From Helicobacteraceae bacterium (GTDB lineage Bacteria; Campylobacterota; Campylobacteria; Campylobacterales; Sulfurimonadaceae): 23,426 nt of DNA. Positions 15,372-22,700 of the stretch are shown one piece after another. Position 1 is the first letter of the stretch. The number at the start of each line of letters is the position of its first letter. The notes beneath the pieces were generated by a model. That model was not told the origin of the DNA, searched no databases, and saw nothing but the letters and a program-made list of their open reading frames with translations. The translations under genes and the position numbers were made by a program. The stretch is from contig CANMHZ010000004.1 of the NCBI GenBank assembly GCA_947497635.1, positions 1 to 23,426 on the forward strand, given 5' to 3'.

Positions 15372-15898
15372 TTTCCCACCCATTCTTTGACCCATTGCCA
15401 TTCGCCATATCCTGACGCATCATTAATGTGTCCTGCATTTTCCAATACTTTCATCTCTACCCCTAGTGATTTTTGAAGTGCGTGTGCCTCTTCTTGAGAC
15501 ATATAGGGGTCATTATCTGAGGTAACCATCATTGCCTCTTTCGCAAACAAGTTTTCGGGAGTTGAAATAGGGAAAAAAGTTTTAAGAATTTCAATTTCAC
15601 AACTCAACCGTGGAGGAGCAACCAACAGAAGCCGTTTAACGGGAGCTATCTCCCCTTCATTACACAAATGAAGCCACAATGTACATCCAAGAGAGTGACA
15701 AATAACAACATCTGGTTTCATATCGTCTAAGAGAGCTTTGACTTGCTTCATCCAACGGTTTTTGCTGGGGAAATGCGGGTTATCCAAAAGAGGGAAGGCA
15801 ACTATGCCATACTCTTTGGCAACCTCTCCTGCAAGCCATGCTTGCCAATGGGGAGCGTCAGAGCCACCCCAACCGTGTAAAATGAGGATTTTTTTCAT
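15368..15898 (-). CDS. RBBP9/YdeN-type alpha/beta serine hydrolase
   Basis: This small (176-residue) cytosolic alpha/beta hydrolase has LILHGWGGSDAPHWQAWL (5-22), the nucleophile elbow CHSLGC (S69), an acid in TSDNDPYMS (D130, the DP motif typical of RBBP9/YdeN) and H157 in ENAGHIND. The catalytic triad is intact. Natural substrates of this family are mostly unknown. It lies between dxr and tsaD with 4-nt overlaps on both sides, so it is made together with them; a housekeeping esterase or hydrolase role is only inferred. Confidence 0.88.
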   Translation of the reverse strand: MKKILILHGWGGSDAPHWQAWLAGEVAKEYGIVAFPLLDNPHFPSKNRWMKQVKALLDDMKPDVVICHSLGCTLWLHLCNEGEIAPVKRLLLVAPPRLSCEIEILKTFFPISTPENLFAKEAMMVTSDNDPYMSQEEAHALQKSLGVEMKVLENAGHINDASGYGEWQWVKEWVGK

Positions 15899-16968
15899 CG
15901 TAACGCTCGTGTATAGGCTCTAACCTCTTCATCAATAGCAAATAGTTCTTCCACACAATGAGGCTCTTGTGAAAAATGGCTATATGTTTTTAAAATGAGG
16001 GTCGATAAAGTACCAAAACTAATCTCCCCTTGCACAAATCGTTCGATAGCGATTTCATTGGCAGCATTGACAATTACGCCACGCTGTGGATTAGCCAGAA
16101 GATCAGCCTTTAGCTCCCACAAAGGATAGCGTTCTTTTTGAATTTCACGAAACTCCAAAGAACCGATACGGATCAAGTCGATACGATCCAATAAAGGTTC
16201 GTTCACTTCCCCCATCAACGCATAGGCAATGGGGAGTTTCATATCGGCGTGGGCAAAATGGGCGGTAGTAGAACCATCAGTATAATCAATAAGGGCGTGG
16301 ATAAGGGAACGAGTTTCAATAACCGCATCGTATTCCCCCTCTCCAAAAAGCCAACGCGCTTCCAAGAGTTCAAAGAGTTTGTTCATCATGGACGCACTGT
16401 CGATGGTAATCTTCTGCCCCATTGACCAGTTGGGATGTTTCAAGGCATCCAAGAGAGTCGCATTGGCAACGTCTTTTATTGCCCAATCGCGAAAAGCTCC
16501 TCCGCTTGCAGTAATTACCATTCGTGAGATAGGACGGGATGTTTGATTCAGATACCACAGTCCAAAATGTTCGCTGTCGATGGGGATAATACGAGACGTA
16601 TCGACGAATGCCCCACCAACAACTAATGACTCTTTGTTGGCAAGGGCGATACGCTTACTACACTCTAACGCTTTGAGTGTTGGACGAAAACCTGCGAATC
16701 CGACGAGGGCATTAACCACAAAATCGGACTCTGAGTTTTCAATCGCCTCTAAAATTGCCTCTTCACCTGATGTCACATGAGGATGATTGACACGAACGAC
16801 ATCGTGGGCATTTCGAACAACAACACGCTTAGGCGAAAATTTCTGGATTTGTTGATTGAGAAGATCGATACTGTTCCCTGCAACAAGGGTATCAACACTC
16901 AGATTAAAACGCTCGGCTACAAGAAGAGCATTAACCCCGATAGAACCCGTCGATCCCAAAAGGATCAA
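15895..16968 (-). CDS. dxr: 1-deoxy-D-xylulose 5-phosphate reductoisomerase (Dxr/IspC)
   Basis: Dxr converts DXP to 2-C-methyl-D-erythritol 4-phosphate with NADPH and divalent metal, the first committed step of the MEP isoprenoid pathway. The 357-residue protein has the NADPH loop GSTGSIG (5-11), ALANKESLV (108-116), metal ligands D131 and E133 in IPIDSEHF, the flexible-loop region ASGGAFRD...HPNWSMG (154-184) and DSASMMNKLFELLEA with E200. The start appears to be TTG at 16968: the only ATG/GTG-free upstream frame runs into cdsA, GAGG (16978-16975) is 6 nt upstream, and the start gives the expected MILLGSTGSIG. It overlaps the cdsA stop as TTGA. Confidence 0.95.
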   Translation of the reverse strand: MILLGSTGSIGVNALLVAERFNLSVDTLVAGNSIDLLNQQIQKFSPKRVVVRNAHDVVRVNHPHVTSGEEAILEAIENSESDFVVNALVGFAGFRPTLKALECSKRIALANKESLVVGGAFVDTSRIIPIDSEHFGLWYLNQTSRPISRMVITASGGAFRDWAIKDVANATLLDALKHPNWSMGQKITIDSASMMNKLFELLEARWLFGEGEYDAVIETRSLIHALIDYTDGSTTAHFAHADMKLPIAYALMGEVNEPLLDRIDLIRIGSLEFREIQKERYPLWELKADLLANPQRGVIVNAANEIAIERFVQGEISFGTLSTLILKTYSHFSQEPHCVEELFAIDEEVRAYTRALR

Positions 16969-17726
16969 GCTAGACCTCGTAAGAGAATAAGCATCACGAT
17001 AGAACCAAAAAGATACCCATCGATTCGATCAAGTACCCCCCCATGCCCTGGAAGAATATTACCGCTGTCTTTTACCCCAGCGGAACGTTTTAGATAACTT
17101 TCGAACAAATCACCAAATACGGCGGACACAGCGACCGCCATTGAGATAATAATTGCTTGAGTCATATTTTCTACAATACCGATACCAATAAAGAATCCAG
17201 CCACAGTAGCTACGGCAATACCACCATAAACACCTTCTCTCGTTTTCGAGGGAGAAGATATACTAAAGGGTGTACGTCCGATACTTTTACCGACGAAATA
17301 AGCGCCAATATCCGCGGAAGCCACAACAACTAATAACCATAGCAATGACGTTATCCCATACTCTTGATAGAGGCTCAGAAGATAGAGCATTCCAGCCGTT
17401 GGATAGACGAAGGGGAGGAAATTCCGAAATGGGATGTTTTGGGTATACGCAACCGCTCCCACAAAAATTAATCCCGAAACAATCAGCAAATCTTCACTGT
17501 AGGGATAAATCGCCGCAATGATCCACAAAATCGCCGCGTAAGCATACAAGGAGTTATTATTAATCCCAAAAAGTCGCGTAGACTCATGAAATGCAAGCAT
17601 ATAGACGACTCCAAGTGTGAGCCAAATCAACCAAAAATTATTAATTAGCCCAATCGTCAAAACACCTAATCCTAAGAAAACAGCGGTAATGATACGAGTT
17701 TGTAAGGCGTTTACGGATGGTTGCAT
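16965..17726 (-). CDS. cdsA: Phosphatidate cytidylyltransferase (CDP-diglyceride synthase)
   Basis: CdsA makes CDP-diacylglycerol from phosphatidate and CTP in the inner membrane, feeding all phospholipid synthesis. The 253-residue protein has about six to eight hydrophobic helices and the family signature near the C-terminus: FGDLFESYLKRSAGVKDSGN, then LPGHGGVLDRIDGYL (S..KR..x..KD...PGHGG..DR.D). Start 17726 (ATG) is favoured because AGGA lies 6 nt upstream; the adjacent upstream GTG at 17729 would leave too short a spacer. It is the first gene of its operon, with an extended -10 element 34-39 nt upstream. Confidence 0.94.
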   Translation of the reverse strand: MQPSVNALQTRIITAVFLGLGVLTIGLINNFWLIWLTLGVVYMLAFHESTRLFGINNNSLYAYAAILWIIAAIYPYSEDLLIVSGLIFVGAVAYTQNIPFRNFLPFVYPTAGMLYLLSLYQEYGITSLLWLLVVVASADIGAYFVGKSIGRTPFSISSPSKTREGVYGGIAVATVAGFFIGIGIVENMTQAIIISMAVAVSAVFGDLFESYLKRSAGVKDSGNILPGHGGVLDRIDGYLFGSIVMLILLRGLA

Positions 17727-17759
17727 CACTCTTCCTGATAGGGGTGTTTAAATATCGCG

Positions 17760-17765
17760 ATTATA
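17760..17765 (-). promoter_or_regulatory. Candidate extended -10 promoter of the cdsA operon
   Basis: On the minus strand, TATAAT (17765-17760) is preceded by TGG, giving a TGn extended -10. It lies 34 nt upstream of the cdsA start. No good -35 is visible, which is common in this phylum. Confidence 0.55.
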
Positions 17766-17833
17766 CCATTTTATTTTTGGATATGGGATGGAAAGAAATT
17801 ATTATTTTCATTATCTTCCCTCCCTATTTCCGA

Positions 17834-17839
17834 TATAAT
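17834..17839 (+). promoter_or_regulatory. Candidate -10 promoter of the coiled-coil gene at 17869
   Basis: A consensus TATAAT lies 29 bp upstream of the ATG at 17869, in an AT-rich gap shared with the divergent cdsA promoter. No convincing -35 is visible. Confidence 0.45.
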
Positions 17840-17868
17840 TATCAAACATAATTTTAAAAAGGACAATG

Positions 17869-18234
17869 ATGTTTGATGATAATATTTTTGAACAATGGCT
17901 TGACACAAAATCAAAAGAAATCGTTATCAAAATGGGTGATGGAAAAGCTCTTTCAAGTGATGAGATGATTGTCCTAGTTCTCAAAGCACAAACCAATCAT
18001 TTTGTCCATCTCGACCAAGATTTACGAACCGAAATGATCGATTTACGAAAAGATATGGATAAACGTTTTGAGCAGGTTGATAAGCGTTTTGAGCAAGTTG
18101 ATAAACGCTTTGAACAAGTTGATAAGCGTTTTGATGCAATCACAACGCGGATGGATCGTTTTATGATATGGTCATTTGCAACAACCGTAAGTGTCGGCGG
18201 TATCATTATCGCTGCGATTAAGTTTTTGCCGTAA
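17869..18234 (+). CDS. Coiled-coil protein with heptad repeats and C-terminal membrane anchor
   Basis: I do not recognise a named family. The 121-residue protein has a polar helical N-terminus (1-65), three perfect heptads of the form DKRFEQV plus a fourth partial copy (about 64-90), and a C-terminal hydrophobic segment (about 100-118, FMIWSFATTVSVGGIIIAAI). It is probably a tail-anchored membrane protein with its coiled coil in the cytoplasm. Start 17869 is preferred over the adjacent ATG at 17866 because AAGGA (17859-17863) is then 5 nt upstream. It is monocistronic, divergent from cdsA, and convergent with the small gene at 18239. Similar heptad-rich, tail-anchored proteins are widespread and mostly uncharacterised. 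Confidence 0.7.
   Translation: MFDDNIFEQWLDTKSKEIVIKMGDGKALSSDEMIVLVLKAQTNHFVHLDQDLRTEMIDLRKDMDKRFEQVDKRFEQVDKRFEQVDKRFDAITTRMDRFMIWSFATTVSVGGIIIAAIKFLP
18058..18141 (+). repeat. 21-bp in-frame tandem repeat (about 4 copies)
   Basis: Units start at 18058, 18079, 18100 and 18121. The first three encode DKRFEQV with only synonymous differences; the fourth diverges after DKRFD. The repeat can change in copy number by slippage and would lengthen or shorten the coiled coil in whole heptads. Confidence 0.9.
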
Positions 18235-18238
18235 GAAT

Positions 18239-18436
18239 CTAGTTGTAAATACCTTCATACTCTTTGGGAACTTTTGAAGTGATTTCACCATCAGGCATTT
18301 GAAAATAAGGGACTCCATCACGCCGGTATACATTCGGCACACCGTTAGCTATACTTCTTTCCTGCGCTTCTTTAATCGCCTTTTTACCAATTTTTAGAAT
18401 CATATCTCGGAACTTATAATTTTCAATTGTGTTCAT
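18239..18436 (-). CDS. Small partner protein of the zeta-toxin-like ATPase
   Basis: This 65-residue protein has no named function that I recognise. It is a charged helical N-terminus (KIGKKAIKEAQERS) followed by NGVPNVYRRDGVPYFQMPDGEI, which looks like a small beta hairpin. Its start overlaps the stop of the ATPase gene by 4 nt (ATGA, 18436-18433), so it is translated with it. Such a tightly linked small gene suggests an antitoxin or accessory subunit, though antitoxins are more often encoded first. Convergent with the coiled-coil gene, 4 nt away. Confidence 0.72.
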   Translation of the reverse strand: MNTIENYKFRDMILKIGKKAIKEAQERSIANGVPNVYRRDGVPYFQMPDGEITSKVPKEYEGIYN

Positions 18437-18993
18437 TGAAATTCTCCTGTAAAATTATTGTAGTAGCGCTCGTGCAATACCGTCAGTTCAGCATCGGCGA
18501 AATTGGCGACTTCTTCAAACTCATCATCTGCATTGAAAAATAAAAACCAGCGATCAGCCATATTTTTATATTGCTCAAAAAACAATTTTCTGCTTCGATA
18601 GTATCGTCGTATGATGTCATCTCTTGGAATATCATGACCACCATTAAAAACACGGTTTTGTACCCTAGCAATATTATCCGTTACATCTTCAAGATACAAA
18701 TAAAAAATATCAATTGAATACCCAGATTCTTTTGCTTTTTGAATGATTTTTATAAGATATTTTCCACTCATCGTTGTTTCGAGAATCAAATCTTGTTTTT
18801 GATTGAGCAACTCTTCAATACGACTTAGGAAAATTTTACCTGCATTAAATTTTTCATGATTCATATCGTCAGGATTAAGTTCTTTAGCAATTTCATCAGC
18901 ATTAATAAATTCTAATCCGCTAAATTCTGCATAAGAAAGAGCAAAAGTTGTTTTACCACTACCGTTTGCACCTGCAATAATCGTTAGTCTCAT
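18433..18993 (-). CDS. Zeta-toxin-like P-loop ATPase/kinase (COG4185 type)
   Basis: This 186-residue protein has Walker A GANGSGKTT (8-16), FINADEIAKELNPDDM (29-44), LETTMSGKYL (71-80), and the block RVQNRVFNGGHDIPRDDIIRRYYRS, spread over about 110-134, with the RV..GGH.IP...I.RRY pattern. This combination marks the COG4185/zeta-toxin-like group. Zeta toxins phosphorylate UDP-N-acetylglucosamine precursors of the cell wall, but the substrate of this subgroup is not established, so toxicity is inferred. Ribosome site AGAGGA (19006-19001) is 7 nt upstream of the ATG. It is co-translated with the small 65-residue gene. Confidence 0.88.
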   Translation of the reverse strand: MRLTIIAGANGSGKTTFALSYAEFSGLEFINADEIAKELNPDDMNHEKFNAGKIFLSRIEELLNQKQDLILETTMSGKYLIKIIQKAKESGYSIDIFYLYLEDVTDNIARVQNRVFNGGHDIPRDDIIRRYYRSRKLFFEQYKNMADRWFLFFNADDEFEEVANFADAELTVLHERYYNNFTGEFQ

Positions 18994-19067
18994 GCAAACT
19001 TCCTCTCACGAGTTTTAATTGAGTTATTCTACCTGATGTAGACTTATCTTGCCCTCACTCTATGAAC

Positions 19068-19153
19068 GTTAACGCTTGGTTAAGCTGTACGTTGAATAGT
19101 CTGCAACATTTACTCAAAGGACACTTCGCCCACTTGGAAAAGTGGGGATGAGG
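19068..19153 (+). repeat. Direct repeat copy 1 flanking the toxin-antitoxin pair
   Basis: About 86 bp, matching 19701-19786 in the same orientation. The last about 56 bp differ by two substitutions and one indel; the first 30 bp differ at eight positions. It contains a stem CCCACTT (19129-19135) / AAGTGGG (19140-19146) with a GGAA loop and a shorter GTTG/CAAC stem. It is non-coding, lying between the zeta-like gene and the toxin gene. Confidence 0.85.
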
Positions 19154-19162
19154 GGATTACGC

Positions 19163-19423
19163 CTACTCATAATGAGTCCACATCATTAAAATTTTAATCG
19201 CTTTTTCTTCTTCTATAACCTGATAAACAAGACGATGTTGTTTATTGATTCGTCGTGAAATAGCCCCTACTAAATCCCCTTGAAGAAACTCAAATGATGG
19301 AGGATAGCTATAGGGATCATTGCTAATAAACAGCAACAATTCTTCTACTTTTGGTTTAAGGTTAGATTCTTTTACTTTTTTAGCATCTTTTTGCGCACGT
19401 TTCGTAAAATAGAGTTCGTACAT
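19163..19423 (-). CDS. YoeB/Txe-type mRNA interferase toxin
   Basis: The 86-residue product belongs to the RelE/YoeB superfamily of ribosome-dependent mRNA endonucleases. Residues matching the YoeB catalytic set are visible in order: E45 (SFEFLQGDL), R64 in the RRINKQHRLVY block, and the C-terminal H84-Y85 (MWTHYE). The start at 19423 overlaps the antitoxin stop as TAATG; an ATG two codons earlier (19429) is also possible. Neither has a strong Shine-Dalgarno sequence, fitting coupling to the antitoxin. The catalytic residues look intact, so it is probably active. Confidence 0.88.
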   Translation of the reverse strand: MYELYFTKRAQKDAKKVKESNLKPKVEELLLFISNDPYSYPPSFEFLQGDLVGAISRRINKQHRLVYQVIEEEKAIKILMMWTHYE

Positions 19424-19635
19424 TACCATTCAATCTTTTTTGAGCACTCATTGAGTGGTATTTTTAATCCATCCATTAAATCTTGTTTATTTTGAGAGTT
19501 AAGGGATAAAAAATCGGTATCGCTTTGTGATTGTATTTTTTCTTTAAGAAATAAAATAAAATCAAGAACTTCTTTTTGGGTGATAAGTGGCAATACACTA
19601 ATCTCATCATAAATTTTTGTTTGGAACATTGTCAT
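19423..19635 (-). CDS. Antitoxin of the YoeB-type module (DUF2281-like N-terminus)
   Basis: This 70-residue protein is encoded directly upstream of the toxin, the usual antitoxin position. The N-terminal region (TKIYDEISVLPLITQKEVLDFILFLKEK in blocks) resembles the DUF2281-like addiction proteins rather than the Phd/YefM antitoxins that normally pair with YoeB. The C-terminal part (about 40-70) is polar and likely the toxin-wrapping segment. The start at 19635 has AGGAG (19648-19644) 8 nt upstream. Autoregulation is expected by analogy; no operator is obvious. Confidence 0.78.
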   Translation of the reverse strand: MTMFQTKIYDEISVLPLITQKEVLDFILFLKEKIQSQSDTDFLSLNSQNKQDLMDGLKIPLNECSKKIEW

Positions 19636-19700
19636 CTTCTTTTCTCCTCTTTCAAATTCACCTTATTTTATCATACATCGAACTAAGAGAAGATGAGAGT

Positions 19701-19786
19701 ATTAGCATTTGGCTAGGCTATATGTTGAATAGTCTGCAACATTTACCCAAAGGGCACTTCGCCCACTTGAAAAGTGGGGATGAGAG
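19701..19786 (+). repeat. Direct repeat copy 2 between the toxin-antitoxin pair and the adhesin gene
   Basis: The second copy of the 86-bp element, 633 bp from copy 1 in the same orientation. Its stem is CCCACTT (19762-19768) / AAGTGGG (19772-19778) with a GAA loop, one base shorter than in copy 1. It ends about 10 bp from the stop codon of the giant surface-protein gene. No mobile-element ends or target duplications are evident. Confidence 0.85.
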
Positions 19787-19796
19787 GGCGCAAGTG

Positions 19797-22700
19797 TTAA
19801 AGAACAGCATTTACCGTATTATTAAAATTCAATATATCATTTCCAACTAAATCTTGAATGGCTAATACATCATTCCCTGCCGTAGAATCTGTGTAAGTCA
19901 CTTTTGCGGTTTGAGTATTGACAATTAACAAATCATCCAAGGTCAATGTTAATGTTGAACCTGAAACTGCCACACTGTACTGCGTGGCTAGTAGATCTGC
20001 GCCACTATTAAGAGAGATGGCAAACTGTCCATCGGTCGGTATATTTGTAAAATCCAAAGCTTCACTAAAGGTCATTACGATGGTATCCAAACTTTCATCG
20101 GCAATCATGCTGACAAATGTCGGTGCGAGGGTATCAACAGTGTAGTTTAAACTTGTTGCTACTGTTCCGACGTTACCAGAAAGGTCACTGTAGGTAGTTG
20201 CCAATGTTATTGCATTTGTTATATCTTCGATATTGTTTGTTGGGGTAAAGGTTGCTGTCCATGTTACACCGCCATCGACACTGCCAAATGCACTTAACCC
20301 GCCGTTTGGTGCTGTTACATCAGCATTACTGAAGTTTGTTACTGCTTCTGAGAAAGCAATAGTCACAAGACTAGTATCCCCGATTTTAAGGGCGGTATCT
20401 GCCATCGTAATGATTGCAGTCGGTGCGAGGGTATCAACAGTGTAGTTTGCACTATTTGATGCTGTCCCCACATTCCCTGCCAAGTCAGTATAAGTGGTTG
20501 CCAAAGCAATTACATTACTAGCATCTTCAATAGTACTTGTTGGGGTAAATGTTGCTGTCCATGTAATATTATCTACCGTGGTGAATGCATCTAATGTTCC
20601 GTTTGGTGCGGTAATATCAGCATTGGCGAAGTTTGCTACTGCTTCTGAGAAAGCAATAGTCACAAGGCTAGTATCCCCGATTTTAAGGGCGGTATCTGCC
20701 ATCGTGATGATTGCAGTCGGTGCGAGGGTATCAACAGTGTAGTTTGCACTATTTGATGCTGTCCCCACATTCCCTGCCAAGTCAGTATAGGTGGTTGCCA
20801 AAGCAATTACATTACTAGGATCTTCGATATTATTTGTCGGGGTAAATGTTGCTGTCCATGTAATATTGTCAGCAGTTATAAATGCCGTTAGTGTTCCATT
20901 TGGAGCAGTAACGTCTGCATTACTAAAAGCTAAAACTACCTCAGAGAAGACAATAGTCACAACACTTGTGTCACCAATTTTTAGTGCTGTATCTGCCATC
21001 GTAATCGTTGCGGTAGGTGCAAGTGTATCAATTGTATAATTTGTGCTATTCGCTACTTTCCCTATATTCCCAGCAAGGTCCGTATAGGTCGTAGCCAAAG
21101 TAATAGCATTGCTTGTATCTTCGATATTGCTTGTTGGAGTAAAGGTCGCCGTCCATGTAGTATTATCAACAGTTGCAAACGCCGTTAGCGTTCCATTTAA
21201 TGCGGTAACATCTCCATTGTTGAAACCTAAAACTACCTCAGAGAAGACAATGGTCACAACACTCGTATCACCAATTTTTAGTGCTACATCCGCCATCGTA
21301 ATCGTTGCTGTAGGTGATGTCAAATCAACTGCTGTTGATACATAGGTAAACGACAATGCATCATTACCTATTAAATCTTGTATTGCGTTTGTTAAGCTTG
21401 TATTATCTGTATACACAACCTCAACTAAATCACCATTATTGATCGGTGTTGTAAATACCAATGTGACACTTGCGTCTAAAATCGCAACAGTGCTCACACT
21501 TCCTGGTATTCCATTGATTTTTACTGCGAAGTCACTGACTGGGGGTAAATTTGCAACTCCTGAATTTAGTAATTCATTGAAAGTCAATACAACCGTATCT
21601 GAAGCATAATCTGCCGTCATGTTGATCAAAACGGGAGGAGTATCGGTATTTTCGACGGTTGCCGTTACGTATCCGAACGAAGGGGCATCATTTCCGATCA
21701 AATCTTGAATGGCTGTTCCTGCGTCACCCGCCGTATCCAAATACACGATACGAATCGTATCCCCAAAATTGATATTATGTACATTAGTATCAAAGATCAT
21801 AGTAACTGTTTTACCTGTCACAGATATGGCAGATATAAGACCACTAGAAGGAGTATAAAGTACTCCATTAATTTCCACATTAAAGTCACCTGCACCTGCA
21901 AAATAAACGGGTGTTAAATTTTCACTAAACGTTAAGGCAATAGAATCAGACCCTATATTGGCTTTTACAGGGATCAATGAATCGAGTGTTGGTTTTACTG
22001 TATCGATAAAAATATTACGAGTGGCGGATAAGCTGACATTACCGGCCACGTCCGTTTGTGTTACGGATAATGTTTCGGAACCTTGACCAAATGAAGTTGC
22101 GGGATCGAGAACCACAATATTCCAAGCACCAGAAGCATCAATAATAGCAGTTTGAGCCGCTACGGCTAATGTCACTATTGCGCCAGCTTCACCTGTACCA
22201 GAAATGACTAAGTTGGCATTGTTAGATGCGTCCACCACATTGGGTATTGTAGTAACAACGGCAGTAATAATTGGGATGGCTGCAATCGTATCGACTATTG
22301 TTGTTTGCGTGTTGGTGGCGATGGTGCTTATATTACCATTACTATCTGTTTGACGCACTTCGATTTGTCCTGCGGCGTACGAGGTATTGGCAACAAGGTT
22401 GAATGTGCTGCTCGTAATACCCCCTGCAACAGTAGGAATTGCCCCCGTTGTCCAAGATGTTCCACCATTAAGACTATATTCCCAGTTGGTAATTCCTGTT
22501 GCTAGTGTCACGGTTACACCATTGACTTTAGTAATACCATCAGTGTTTAAATCGGCAATAGTAATAGAACTATCAAGATTGATATCTGTACCTGCTGTAT
22601 CCGTTGTTAATACAAGGGTTGGTGCGGCTACTGGTGTTGGTCGAGTATCGATGGTGAAGTTACTGCTATCTTTTGCTGTTCCTGCATTTCCTGCTACATC

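Noticed and set aside
16777..17097. 106-codon plus-strand frame across the dxr/cdsA junction
   Set aside because: Antisense to two certain genes and without similarity that I recognise.
19068..19786. Possible integron attC sites (GTTGAAT fits GTTRRRY) around the toxin-antitoxin pair
   Set aside because: No matching RYYYAAC partner at a suitable distance in either copy or orientation, no integrase gene, and no cassette array.
20127..21317. CRISPR-like regular spacing
   Set aside because: The period is about 297 bp, the repeats are in-frame Ig-like protein modules, and there are no short repeats or cas genes.
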